NCBI GenBank assembly: GCA_963717255.1
Contig: CAVQVT010000016.1
Coordinates: forward strand, 1-64,000
Origin: CAIYQJ01 sp963717255
GTDB taxonomy: Bacteria; Chloroflexota; Limnocylindria; Limnocylindrales; CSP1-4
Reading direction: 5' to 3'
DNA: 64,000 bases
How positions within the stretch are numbered: position 1 is the stretch's first letter; every line of letters begins with the position of its first letter. The notes below the pieces were generated by a model. The model was given only the letters and a program-made list of their open reading frames with translations. It did not search any database and was not told the DNA's origin. Positions 28,204-36,250 of this stretch are shown here, piece by piece. The translations under genes and the position numbers were made by a program.

Positions 28204-29419
28204 ATGACGACCCGCCGCCCGATCCCCGACGACTTCGCCCCGCCGCCGACGCCTGCCGACCTCGCCCGCTGGGCCGAGGCGGACGAGGCTGCTCGCCCGG
28301 CGCGACTGGCGCGCCTGCGCGACCGTCCGGCCGCCGAGGGGCTCGACGCCTACCTCGGGGTCCGCCCGGAGAACTCCCGTTACCTGACGGGGTTCCGGCT
28401 CGGCGACGGCGAGGAGAGGGTCGCGGGCAACAGCGGCCGCTTCCTCGTCGCCGGCGACGAGGTCGTCGTGCTCGCCGACTCGCGCTACACGATCCAGGCC
28501 GGACGTGAAGCGACCGGCGCCCGCATCGCGCCCGTGACGTACGACCTCGCGGCCGGTTGGGCGGATCTCGTCGGCTCGGTGGGGGCACGGCGCGTCGCGG
28601 TCGAGGCGGGTTTCGTGAGCCATGCCGCCTGGACCGCGCTCCAGGCTGCAGCCCCGGACGTCGAGCTGGTCCCGGTGGAGGGCTGGGTCGAGACGGACCG
28701 CGCCGTCAAGGAACCGGCAGAGGTGGAGCGGATCCGCGCGGCCTGCGCCGTCGCGGACCGCTCCCTCGCGGCCCTGCTGCCCGAGATCCGGCCGGGCGTG
28801 ACAGAGAAGGAGCTCGCGTGGCGGCTGGAGGTCCTCATGCGCACCGGCGGCGCCGAGGGTCTGGCCTTCGACGTCGCCTGCCTCGCCGGACCGGAGGCCG
28901 CTCTCCCGCACGGATCGCCGGGCGATCGCCCCGTGCTCGCTGGTGCCGTCCTCCTCTTCGACTTCGGGGCGCGCGTGGACGGCTATCGGAGCGACATGAC
29001 GCGGACGCTCTTCGTCGGGGAGCCTGCGGCGCGCGACCTCGAGGTGTACGAGCTCGTGCTGCGTGCGCAGGCTGCGACGATCGAGGCGGTCGAACGCGCC
29101 GCCGCCGGGGGCATCTCCCCTGATGGGCGCGCGATGGACGCCGCGGCCCGGGCGGTCATCGAGGCGGCCGGGCACGGCGAGCACTTCGGGCACGGGACGG
29201 GGCACGGCATCGGCCTCGCCACGCACGAGTCAGCCGAGCCTGAGCCGCGTCGCGCCGGAGACGCCGCTGCCGTCGCCGACCGTCTTCAGCGTGGAGCCGG
29301 GCGTCTACCTCGAGGGCGAGACGGGCGTCCGCATCGAGGACCTCGTGCTCTTCGACCCGGCCGCGCGTCGTGCCGAGCGACTGACCTCGTTCCCGCGGGA
29401 GGTGCTCGTCGTCGGCTGA
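28204..29419 (+). pseudogene. Xaa-Pro aminopeptidase (M24 metallopeptidase), interrupted by a one-base frameshift
   Basis: M24B-type peptidase that would cleave an N-terminal residue before proline. A creatinase-like N-domain with PENSRYLTGFRLGDGEER precedes the pita-bread domain. The first reading frame gives metal ligands LFDFGARVDGYRSDMTRTLF and GHGTGHGIGLATHE. The last two ligands, in FSVEPGVYLEG and GVRIEDLVLFDP, lie in the next frame, which stops at 29419. One extra T at about 29230, in the middle of what should read THEQPSLSRV, explains the break. As written the product loses two metal-binding Glu residues. The gene lies upstream of efp, a frequent pairing. It is either a sequencing error or a recent inactivation. 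Confidence 0.75.
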
Positions 29420-29491
29420 TCTCGGCTGCCGTGGGGGGCAGCGGCCGGTGGCCCCGCGCCGGGCGGGCTGGCGCACGCCCGCCCCAGACGC

Positions 29492-29497
29492 TACCCT
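29492..29497 (+). promoter_or_regulatory. -10 box placing a leaderless start at the SHOCT microprotein gene
   Basis: TACCCT followed by 6 bases (cgcgcg) and ATG 29504. Confidence 0.45.
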
Positions 29498-29503
29498 CGC
29501 GCG

Positions 29504-29746
29504 ATGGATCCGCAGGGCGTCTTCGACCAGGTCATGGGGATCACGGTCGCGTCGATCGTCGGCAGCCTGGTCGTCACCGTCCTTGTCACCGTCCTGATCC
29601 TCGGGGTCGTCGTCTGGGCGATCCGGCGCAACGCGCCGGCCCGGGAGGACCCGGCGGTGGCCGAGCTGAAGGCCCGGCTGGCGCGCGGGGAGATCGATCC
29701 GATCGAGTTCCGCGTCCGGATGGACGAGATCGACCGGCAGTCGTAG
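29504..29746 (+). CDS. small SHOCT-domain membrane protein
   Basis: An 80-residue protein. A hydrophobic helix at about 13-43 (ITVASIVGSLVVTVLVTVLI and onward) is followed by RRNAPAREDP and a C-terminal SHOCT motif, AELKARLARGEIDPIEFRVR. The SHOCT motif is a short helical element thought to aid oligomerisation. Nothing points to a specific role. It starts behind its own -10 box, between the aminopeptidase and efp. Confidence 0.72.
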   Translation: MDPQGVFDQVMGITVASIVGSLVVTVLVTVLILGVVVWAIRRNAPAREDPAVAELKARLARGEIDPIEFRVRMDEIDRQS

Positions 29747-29843
29747 CGGCCGGGCCGCGGGGCCGGTCCGGCCGGCCCGGCCGGCCTGTGCGACGCAGCC
29801 CGGCCGCCGGACGCCCAGCCGGGTCCGGGGTCCGGGCCTCGGC

Positions 29844-29849
29844 TACAAT
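29844..29849 (+). promoter_or_regulatory. -10 box of efp
   Basis: TACAAT, the closest match to consensus in the window. The start codon at 29925 lies about 70 bases beyond the expected transcript start, so this gene has a real leader, unlike its neighbours. Confidence 0.45.
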
Positions 29850-29924
29850 CCGAGCGACATCGACCAGACCGAGCCGCCGCACGCCCACCCGCCGCGCCGG
29901 CACCACGGATCGGGAGCCCCCCGC

Positions 29925-30482
29925 ATGATCTCCACCGGCGAGCTGAAGAAGGGGGTCGTCATCGAGCTCGACGGCGACCTCTGGCAGATCCTCGACTACC
30001 ACCACATCAAGATGGGCCGCGGCTCGGCGCAGGTGCGGATCAAGCTCCGGAACGTGCGCAAGGGCTCCACGGTCGAGCGGAGCTTCCAGGCCGGCGAACG
30101 GTGGCCCCGCGCCTCGATGGAGAAGCGCCCCGCGCAGTTCCTCTATCGCGACGGCGACGACTTCCACTTCATGGACTCCGACACGTACGACCAGTTCATC
30201 CTCTCCGCCGAGCAGCTCGACGACGCGGTGAACTACCTGAAGGACGCGATGGTCATCGACCGCGTGAGCTACCAGGGGGAGACGATCGGCGTCGAGCTCC
30301 CCGTCAATGTCGAGTTGGCCGTGACGGAGACCGAGCCGGGCTTCGCGGGCGACACCGCCTCGGGTGCACGCAAGGGCGCCACCCTCGAGACCGGGCTCGT
30401 CGTCCAGGTGCCCCTCTTCATCGGCGTCGGTGACGTCCTGCGCATCGACACGCGGACCGGCGAGTACGTCACGCGCGTCTGA
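29925..30482 (+). CDS. efp: translation elongation factor P
   Basis: A 185-residue tRNA-shaped factor that relieves ribosome stalling at polyproline. Three OB/KOW-like domains are present: ISTGELKKGVVIELDGDLW, the functional loop at about 26-40 (HHIKMGRGSAQVRIKL), FHFMDSDTYDQF in domain II and the C-terminal signature VELAVTETEPGFAGDTASG. The loop tip residue at 32 is Arg, not Lys. Arg at this position is rhamnosylated by EarP in some bacteria; no earP gene is visible here, and the tip may be unmodified. Normal length. Confidence 0.95.
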   Translation: MISTGELKKGVVIELDGDLWQILDYHHIKMGRGSAQVRIKLRNVRKGSTVERSFQAGERWPRASMEKRPAQFLYRDGDDFHFMDSDTYDQFILSAEQLDDAVNYLKDAMVIDRVSYQGETIGVELPVNVELAVTETEPGFAGDTASGARKGATLETGLVVQVPLFIGVGDVLRIDTRTGEYVTRV

Positions 30483-30506
30483 CGCCGCGGCCGGCGAGCG
30501 ACCCCG

Positions 30507-31847
30507 ATGACTGGTCGGTCGGACCCCGTGGACGTCGCGGCGGCAGCGGTGGTCGTCGATGGCGGCCTCCTCGGCGTCCTGACCGTCGGCGAGGTGACCC
30601 GCCACGTCCGCGACGCGCTCCGGGGCGACCCGGTGCTGCGCGACGTGTGGGTCGAGGGTGAGGTCGGCCGCGTCTCGATCTCCAGCGCGGGTCACGCGTA
30701 CTTCTCGCTGAAGGACGACCACGGCGTCCTCGAGTGCGTCGTCTTCGCGCGCGAGCTGAGCGCGGCGACGTTCGAGCCGCGGACCGGCCTGCGCGTGCTC
30801 GCGCACGGCCGCGTGGACATGTACGAACAGCAGGGCAGGGTCCAGCTGTACGTGGACGTCCTTCGGCCGGCGGGGGTCGGCGACCTCGCGCTGCGGTTCG
30901 AGGCGCTCAAGGCCCGCCTGGCGGCCGAGGGGCTGTTCGATGCCGCGCGACGACGACCGCTGCCGGCCCGCCCGTGCCGGATCGCGGTGATCACGAGCCC
31001 GACCGGGGCGGTCTGGCACGACGTGCGGACGGTCGTCGCGCGCCGCTGGCCGCTCGCGGAGCTCGTCCTCGTCCCGTGCCTCGTCCAGGGGGACGCGGCA
31101 CCGCCGACGATCGTGGACGCGTTCGCACGGGTGGCCGCCCTGCCGAGCGCCCAGCGCCCCGACGTGGTCATCCTCGCCCGTGGGGGCGGGACCCTCGAGG
31201 ACCTCTGGGCGTTCAATGCCGAGACGGTGGTCCGCGCGGTCGTCACGTGTCCGGTGCCGGTGGTGGTCGGCGTCGGCCACGAGATCGACGTGACGCTCGC
31301 CGACTTCGCCGCGGACGTCCGTGCGCCCACGCCGTCCGCAGCGGCCGAGCTCGTCGTGCCCGACCGGGCACGGGTCCGGGCGGAGGTGGACGCCTCACGG
31401 GTGCGCGCGGCTCGCGCCGCAGCGGGCCGGCTGGAGGACGCGCGCGCGGTGCTCGCCGGGGAGCGGCGCGCACTCGATCGGCTCGCTCCCGAGGTCGCCG
31501 TCGGGTTCATGCGCGAACGGGCGGGCAGACTCCTCGACGCCGCGGCCGAGGCAGCACGCGCCGCCGTCGCGTGGCGGGCGCTGGCCATCGAGCGGGCCGG
31601 CCGCCCGATGGCCGCCGGGGCCGCCCGGCGCGTCGCCGCGGCTCGCTCGACCATCGATGCCGCGGGCGCCGCGCTCTCGGCGCTCGACCCGGGCGCGACG
31701 CTCGAGCGCGGCTACGCGATCGTGCGCCGCGCGGCCGACGGCGTCATCGTCCGGGGGCCCGCCGAGGTCGCCGTCGGCGACGTGCTGGCGATCGAGGTCG
31801 CCCGGGGCGGCATCCGTGCCGTCGTGGCGGTCGAAGAACCGGCATGA
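30507..31847 (+). CDS. xseA: exodeoxyribonuclease VII large subunit
   Basis: A 446-residue catalytic subunit of exonuclease VII. An N-terminal OB-fold with DVWVEGEVGRVSISSAGHAY and FSLKDDHGVLECVVF binds DNA. The nuclease domain includes CRIAVITSPTGAVWHDV, DVVILARGGGTLEDLWAFN and the conserved VGVGHEIDVTLADFAADVRA. Long Ala/Arg-rich helices and a C-terminal LERGYAIVRRA with GDVLAIEVARG complete it. It overlaps a small membrane-protein gene (ATGA), which in turn overlaps xseB. Confidence 0.93.
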   Translation: MTGRSDPVDVAAAAVVVDGGLLGVLTVGEVTRHVRDALRGDPVLRDVWVEGEVGRVSISSAGHAYFSLKDDHGVLECVVFARELSAATFEPRTGLRVLAHGRVDMYEQQGRVQLYVDVLRPAGVGDLALRFEALKARLAAEGLFDAARRRPLPARPCRIAVITSPTGAVWHDVRTVVARRWPLAELVLVPCLVQGDAAPPTIVDAFARVAALPSAQRPDVVILARGGGTLEDLWAFNAETVVRAVVTCPVPVVVGVGHEIDVTLADFAADVRAPTPSAAAELVVPDRARVRAEVDASRVRAARAAAGRLEDARAVLAGERRALDRLAPEVAVGFMRERAGRLLDAAAEAARAAVAWRALAIERAGRPMAAGAARRVAAARSTIDAAGAALSALDPGATLERGYAIVRRAADGVIVRGPAEVAVGDVLAIEVARGGIRAVVAVEEPA

Positions 31848-31999
31848 CGGCCTTGGCGTTCATCCTCGCCGCGATCGTCATCGGGGCCGTCGGGGTCGCG
31901 GTCGGTATCATCGTGGCACCGGTCCTGACGCGCGCCGCGGACAGGATGTCGGCGGATCACCAAGGGGAGGCTCCATCCCGTGACGATGAGCGGCGCTGA
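31844..31999 (+). CDS. 51-residue single-helix membrane protein between xseA and xseB
   Basis: ATG 31844 overlaps the xseA stop by ATGA. The product has one hydrophobic helix (TALAFILAAIVIGAVGVAVG and onward, about 2-28) and a short charged tail ending RDDERR. The last 20 bases overlap the start of xseB. Codon use and coupling on both sides argue for a real gene, but its function is unknown. Confidence 0.5.
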   Translation: MTALAFILAAIVIGAVGVAVGIIVAPVLTRAADRMSADHQGEAPSRDDERR

Positions 32000-32336
32000 C
32001 GCACCGCGCGCGGCCGTGGCCGGGAGACCGGCGGCGGCGTCGGATCCACAGCCCGCGGCGATCGAGACCCTCACGTTCGACGAGGCGCTCGCCGAGCTGC
32101 AGCGCACCGTCGCGGCGCTGGAGGAGGGCGGCCTCCCGCTGGAGCGCACGCTGGAGCTGTACGAGCGCGGGGCGGCGCTCCACGCACGATGCGCGACCCT
32201 GCTCGACGAGGCCGAGCTCCGGATCCGCCGATTGACCGAGGGGCCGGACGGCACCCCGACGCTCGTGGACGAGTCCGGCGAGGACGCCGGGCCGTCGGGG
32301 CCGCAGGACGCGGCCGCCGAGGAGGCTGCACGATGA
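31980..32336 (+). CDS. xseB: exodeoxyribonuclease VII small subunit
   Basis: A 118-residue partner of XseA. The conserved core TFDEALAELQRTVAALEEG, LPLERTLELYERGAALHARC and EAELRIRRL occupies about residues 34-90; the Ala/Pro-rich ends are extra. GTG 31980 has AAGGGGAGG 9 bases upstream; ATG 31986 is an alternative. It ends overlapping dxs by ATGA, so nuclease subunits and isoprenoid synthesis share a transcript. Confidence 0.85.
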   Translation: MTMSGADAPRAAVAGRPAAASDPQPAAIETLTFDEALAELQRTVAALEEGGLPLERTLELYERGAALHARCATLLDEAELRIRRLTEGPDGTPTLVDESGEDAGPSGPQDAAAEEAAR

Positions 32337-34384
32337 CCGCACCGATGGAGGGCGTGCGCCGCGAGCCGGCCGCCCCGATCCTTCCGAGCCTCCACGGGCC
32401 GGCCGACCTGCGCGGCCTGACGGACGCGCAGCTGGCGCGGCTCGCCGAGGAGATCCGCGAGGCGATCATCCGGACCGTCGCGACGACGGGCGGTCACCTC
32501 GGCTCGTCGCTCGGCGTCGTGGAGCTGACGATCGCGCTCCATCGCCTGCTCGAGTCGCCGCGCGACCGGATCGTGTGGGACACGGGCCACCAGGCCTACC
32601 CCCACAAGCTCCTCACGGGACGGTTCGAGGACTTCGGGACGCTGCGACAGCTCGGGGGCGTCGGCGGCTTCCCGCGACGGACCGAGTCGGAGCACGATGT
32701 GATGGACGGCGGCCATGCCGGGACGGGGCTGTCGATCGCCGAGGGGCTCGCCGCCGCCCGCGACATCCGTCACTCGCTGGAGCGGATCGCGGTCGTGGTC
32801 GGCGATGCGGCCCTGATGAGCGGTCTCTCGCTCGAGGCCCTGAACGACATCGGCCACCGCCGGACCGACATGCTCATCGTCCTCAACGACAACGAGATGT
32901 CGATCAGCCCGACCGTCGGCGCTCTCTCGCGGTACCTCTCGGAGGTGAAGCTCTCGAGCACGTGGCGGAGGGGCCGGAGCCTCTGGGACCGCAGCGCCGA
33001 GATGATCCCCGTCATGGGCGGGCTCGCCCTGGAGCTCAGCCAGCGCTTCCGCAAGTCGGTCGTGAACTTCGCCCAGCCCGGCCAGCTCTTCGAGGACCTG
33101 GGCATCACGTACATCGGCGTCGTGCCGGGCCACGACATCCCGACCCTGGAGCGCAACTTCCGTGCCGCCTTCGCGCTCGGCGGCCCCGTGCTCGTGCACG
33201 TACGCACGCAGAAGGGCCGCGGGTACCATCCGGCCGAGCGCGACCAGGTCGCCTTCCACGGCGCGGCGCTGCCGCCGATGGCGGACTCGCACGAGGCGCG
33301 CGGATCGGCGAAGGCTGCCCCGGCGAAGGCCGAACCCGCCGTCACATCGGCGAGCGAGCCGGCGGACGGCGTGGCGCCGGTCGTGGCGAAGGTCCCGAAC
33401 TACACGCACTTCTTCGCGATGGAGCTCGTCGAGATCGCCGCGGAGGACCGGCGCGTGGTGGGGATCACCGCGGGCATGCCGACGGGGACCGGGATGAACC
33501 GGCTCCAGGCCGCGTTCCCGGACCGCTTCGTGGACGTCGGGATCGCCGAGCAGCATGCCGTCACGATGGCCACCGGGCTCGCGATCGGTGGGATGCGGCC
33601 GGTCGTCGCGATCTACTCCACGTTCCTCCAGCGGGCCTTCGATCAGACCGTGCACGACGTCTGCCAGAACGACCAGCCCGTCGTGCTGGCGGTGGACCGG
33701 GCCGGGCTCGTCGGCGAGGACGGCACCAGCCACCAGGGGATGTTCACCGTCCCGGTCCAGCTGCAGCTGCCGAACCTCATCGTCGCGAGCCCCAGGGACG
33801 AGCAGGAGCTGCGCTCGCTCCTGCGCACGGCGCTCGCCCAGGATCATCCGTTCGCGCTGCACTATCCGCGCGACGCGGGCTTCGGCGTCCCGGCGCGCGA
33901 CCCCGCGGTCCTGCCGATCGGCCGGGGCGAGGTGCTCCGCGAGGGTTCCGACGTGCTCTTCGTCGGCTTCGGCCCGATCGTCATGCGGGCCATGGAGACG
34001 GCGGACCGGCTGGCGGCCGACGGGGTCTCCGTCGAAGTCGTGAACGCTCGGTTCGCGAAGCCCCTCGACCGGGGCCTGATCCTCGACCGGGCGCGGGGCA
34101 AGCGCCTCGTCGTGACCTTCGAGGAGAGCGTCGTCACCGGCGGGTTCGGAACGGCGGTCCTCGAGGTGCTCGAGCAGGCGCGCCTCACGGACACGGTGTT
34201 CCGCGACGTTGCCGTCCGCATCGTGGGACTGCCGGCCGACCGGTTCGTGGACCACGGGTCCGTGACGGACCTGCGGCGCGTCCTGCGGCTCGACGTCGAC
34301 GGGCTCACCGCGCAGGTGCGCGAGGCCCTCGACGCACTCGACCAGGCTCCCCACGGTCGCCGCAGGGCCACGACCCCCGCCTGA
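32333..34384 (+). CDS. dxs: 1-deoxy-D-xylulose-5-phosphate synthase
   Basis: Thiamine diphosphate enzyme of 683 residues, first step of the MEP isoprenoid pathway. Seen: GGHLGSSLGVVELTIALH, WDTGHQAYPHKLLTGR, DGGHAGTGLSIAEGLA, the ThDP motif VVGDAALMSGLSLEALN with NDNEMSISPTVG, KGRGYHPAE, and in the second half TAGMPTGTGMN, FVDVGIAEQHAVTMATGLA and DRAGLVGEDGTSHQG. It is longer than usual because of an Ala/Pro linker around residues 320-350 joining the two halves. ATG 32333 (GAGGAGG upstream) overlaps xseB. IspH of the same pathway is encoded at 46637. Confidence 0.94.
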   Translation: MTAPMEGVRREPAAPILPSLHGPADLRGLTDAQLARLAEEIREAIIRTVATTGGHLGSSLGVVELTIALHRLLESPRDRIVWDTGHQAYPHKLLTGRFEDFGTLRQLGGVGGFPRRTESEHDVMDGGHAGTGLSIAEGLAAARDIRHSLERIAVVVGDAALMSGLSLEALNDIGHRRTDMLIVLNDNEMSISPTVGALSRYLSEVKLSSTWRRGRSLWDRSAEMIPVMGGLALELSQRFRKSVVNFAQPGQLFEDLGITYIGVVPGHDIPTLERNFRAAFALGGPVLVHVRTQKGRGYHPAERDQVAFHGAALPPMADSHEARGSAKAAPAKAEPAVTSASEPADGVAPVVAKVPNYTHFFAMELVEIAAEDRRVVGITAGMPTGTGMNRLQAAFPDRFVDVGIAEQHAVTMATGLAIGGMRPVVAIYSTFLQRAFDQTVHDVCQNDQPVVLAVDRAGLVGEDGTSHQGMFTVPVQLQLPNLIVASPRDEQELRSLLRTALAQDHPFALHYPRDAGFGVPARDPAVLPIGRGEVLREGSDVLFVGFGPIVMRAMETADRLAADGVSVEVVNARFAKPLDRGLILDRARGKRLVVTFEESVVTGGFGTAVLEVLEQARLTDTVFRDVAVRIVGLPADRFVDHGSVTDLRRVLRLDVDGLTAQVREALDALDQAPHGRRRATTPA

Positions 34385-34397
34385 GACGGGGGGTGGC

Positions 34398-34437
34398 GCC
34401 GGGCCGACCATCGGCCCGAAGCCGGGCCGACCATCGG
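34398..34437 (+). repeat. direct repeat with hairpin between dxs and tlyA
   Basis: The 17-base word GCCGGGCCGACCATCGG occurs at 34398-34414 and again at 34421-34437. The first copy extends into a hairpin (GGGCCGA, loop CCA, TCGGCCC; 34401-34417). It may end the dxs transcript, although no T-run follows. Confidence 0.4.
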
Positions 34438-34514
34438 GACGGGCAGCCGCCCGTCGGCGAGCCCGTGCGGCGTCGGATGATCCCGGGGCCGTGGCGCTGT
34501 GGGAGGATAGCGCC

Positions 34515-35396
34515 GTGGAGCGGACGCGCCGGAGGCGCCTCGACCAGCTGCTCGTGGACCGCGGCCTCGCGGAGTCGCGCACGCGCGCCCAGGCTCTCGT
34601 GCTCGCGGGGCGCGTCCGCGTGGGGACGGGCGACGGGGCGCGGCGCGATCTCAAACCGGGCGACCTCGTCGCGGACGAGGTGGGCATCGCCCTCGACGTG
34701 GGGCCGGACCATGCGTCGCGCGGCGGGGACAAGCTGGCCGGCGTCCTGGACCCGCTCGGGATCGATCCGGCCGGCCTGATCTGCCTGGACCTGGGCGCAT
34801 CGACCGGCGGCTTCACGGACGTCCTCCTCCGGCGGGGCGCCGCGCGCGTGCATGCGATCGACGTGGGGCGCGGACAACTGGCCGACCGCCTCGCGCGCGA
34901 TCCGCGGGTGGTGGTCCACGACCGCACCAACGCACGGACGTTGACGCCGGCGCTGGTGGGGGAGGACGCCTCGCTCGCGACGATCGACGTCTCGTTCATC
35001 TCGCTGCGTCTCGTGCTCGCGCCCGCGGCTTCGTGTCTCGCCGACGACGGCGGGAGCATCGTGGCGCTCGTGAAGCCGCAGTTCGAGGCGGGCAGGTCGC
35101 GCGTGCGCGACGGGGTCGTCCGGGATCCGGCGGTCCACCGGGCGGTGGTCGAGGGGATCGTGGACCACGCCGCGGAGCTGGGTCTCCATGCATCGGGGGT
35201 GGAGGCGTCGCCGCTGCTGGGACCGGCCGGGAACCGTGAGTTCTTCCTGCGACTCGATGTGCCGGCGGGGTGGGCCGGGGCCGGGGCGCCGGCCGCCGGC
35301 GGGGACCGATCCGGCCCCGGCGCCGGCAAGGGCGGCGGGACTCAGGGCGTCGACGACGCGCTGCGCGCCCGCATCGCGGAGGTGACGGCCGGATGA
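34515..35396 (+). CDS. tlyA: TlyA-family rRNA 2'-O-methyltransferase
   Basis: A 293-residue protein. An N-terminal S4 RNA-binding domain (RRRLDQLLVDRGLAESRTRA) is followed by an FtsJ-like methyltransferase domain with HASRGGDKLAGVLDPLG, the SAM-binding CLDLGASTGGFTDVLLRRGA, IDVSFISLRLVL and LVKPQFEAGR. The family methylates ribose in 16S/23S rRNA and affects capreomycin sensitivity. The C-terminus carries a Gly/Ala-rich tail. I chose GTG 34515, 8 bases after GGGAGG; GTG 34491 is in frame. It overlaps nadK (ATGA). Confidence 0.88.
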   Translation: MERTRRRRLDQLLVDRGLAESRTRAQALVLAGRVRVGTGDGARRDLKPGDLVADEVGIALDVGPDHASRGGDKLAGVLDPLGIDPAGLICLDLGASTGGFTDVLLRRGAARVHAIDVGRGQLADRLARDPRVVVHDRTNARTLTPALVGEDASLATIDVSFISLRLVLAPAASCLADDGGSIVALVKPQFEAGRSRVRDGVVRDPAVHRAVVEGIVDHAAELGLHASGVEASPLLGPAGNREFFLRLDVPAGWAGAGAPAAGGDRSGPGAGKGGGTQGVDDALRARIAEVTAG

Positions 35397-36250
35397 GCGA
35401 GAGCGCGGCGATCCGCCGCTTCGGACTGGCGTACAACCCGACGAGCGAACCCGCCATCGAGCTGCGCGAGCGCGTCGCCGGCTGGTGCACGGCGCGCGGC
35501 TTCGACCACTGGGCCGCGCCCGCCGGGGCGACCGACGACCTCGCGGCCCACCTGCCCGAGACGGACGCGCTCGTCGTGCTGGGCGGCGACGGGACGCTCC
35601 TTCTCGCGGCGCAGGCGGTCGCGCGCGTGGACACGCCCCTTCTGGGGGTCAACCTCGGCAAGGTCGGCTTCCTGTCGCAGGTGGAGGCGCACGAGGTCGA
35701 GGCCGTGCTGGGGCGTGTCGCCGCGGGCGGATATCGGATCGAGGAGCGGATGGCCCTCAGAGGCGCCGTCCATCCCGGCGGCCGGCCGGGCGGATCGGGG
35801 AGCTTCGTCGCGCTCAACGACGTCGTCGTGGCGCGCGGCGCGCTCGCACGGGTCGTGCGGCTGGAGGTGGACATCGGCCGGTCGCACCTCGCGACGTTCA
35901 TCGCCGACGGGCTCGTGGTCTCCAGCCCCACCGGCTCCACCGGGTACTCGTTCTCCGCCGGTGGCCCGGTCGTGGACCCGCTGAGCCGCAATCTCATCGT
36001 GACGCCCATCGCCGGGTATCTCTCCGCGATCCGGTCGGTCGTCGTCAGCTCGCGCCGGACGATCCGCATCGTCATCGCCGAGGCGCACGAGGCGCTCGTG
36101 AGCATCGACGGCCGTGAGGACCGGCCGGTCGTCGCAGGCGACGCGGTGACCGTGGCAGCCCTCGAACGATCCATCCGCTTCATCGTGCCGGACGGCGCGA
36201 TCCCGTTCTGGGACCTCTTCCGGCGGAAGGTGGAGCTGCTCCCGTCGTGA
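35393..36250 (+). CDS. nadK: NAD kinase
   Basis: A 285-residue enzyme making NADP from NAD. It shows the active-site motif LVVLGGDGTLLLAAQ, LLGVNLGKVGFLSQ, ALNDVVVARG, ADGLVVSSPTGSTGYSFSAGG and a C-terminal VSIDGREDRPV. Coupled to tlyA upstream and recN downstream by 4-base overlaps; the tlyA-nadK-recN order is widespread in Gram-positive bacteria and relatives. Confidence 0.94.
   Translation: MSESAAIRRFGLAYNPTSEPAIELRERVAGWCTARGFDHWAAPAGATDDLAAHLPETDALVVLGGDGTLLLAAQAVARVDTPLLGVNLGKVGFLSQVEAHEVEAVLGRVAAGGYRIEERMALRGAVHPGGRPGGSGSFVALNDVVVARGALARVVRLEVDIGRSHLATFIADGLVVSSPTGSTGYSFSAGGPVVDPLSRNLIVTPIAGYLSAIRSVVVSSRRTIRIVIAEAHEALVSIDGREDRPVVAGDAVTVAALERSIRFIVPDGAIPFWDLFRRKVELLPS

Noticed and set aside
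29231..29928. Continuation of the aminopeptidase first frame to a stop at 29928
   Set aside because: After 29230 this frame is Arg/Gly/Pro-rich and overlaps the SHOCT gene and the efp start. The real C-terminus with the metal ligands is in the next frame and ends at 29419.
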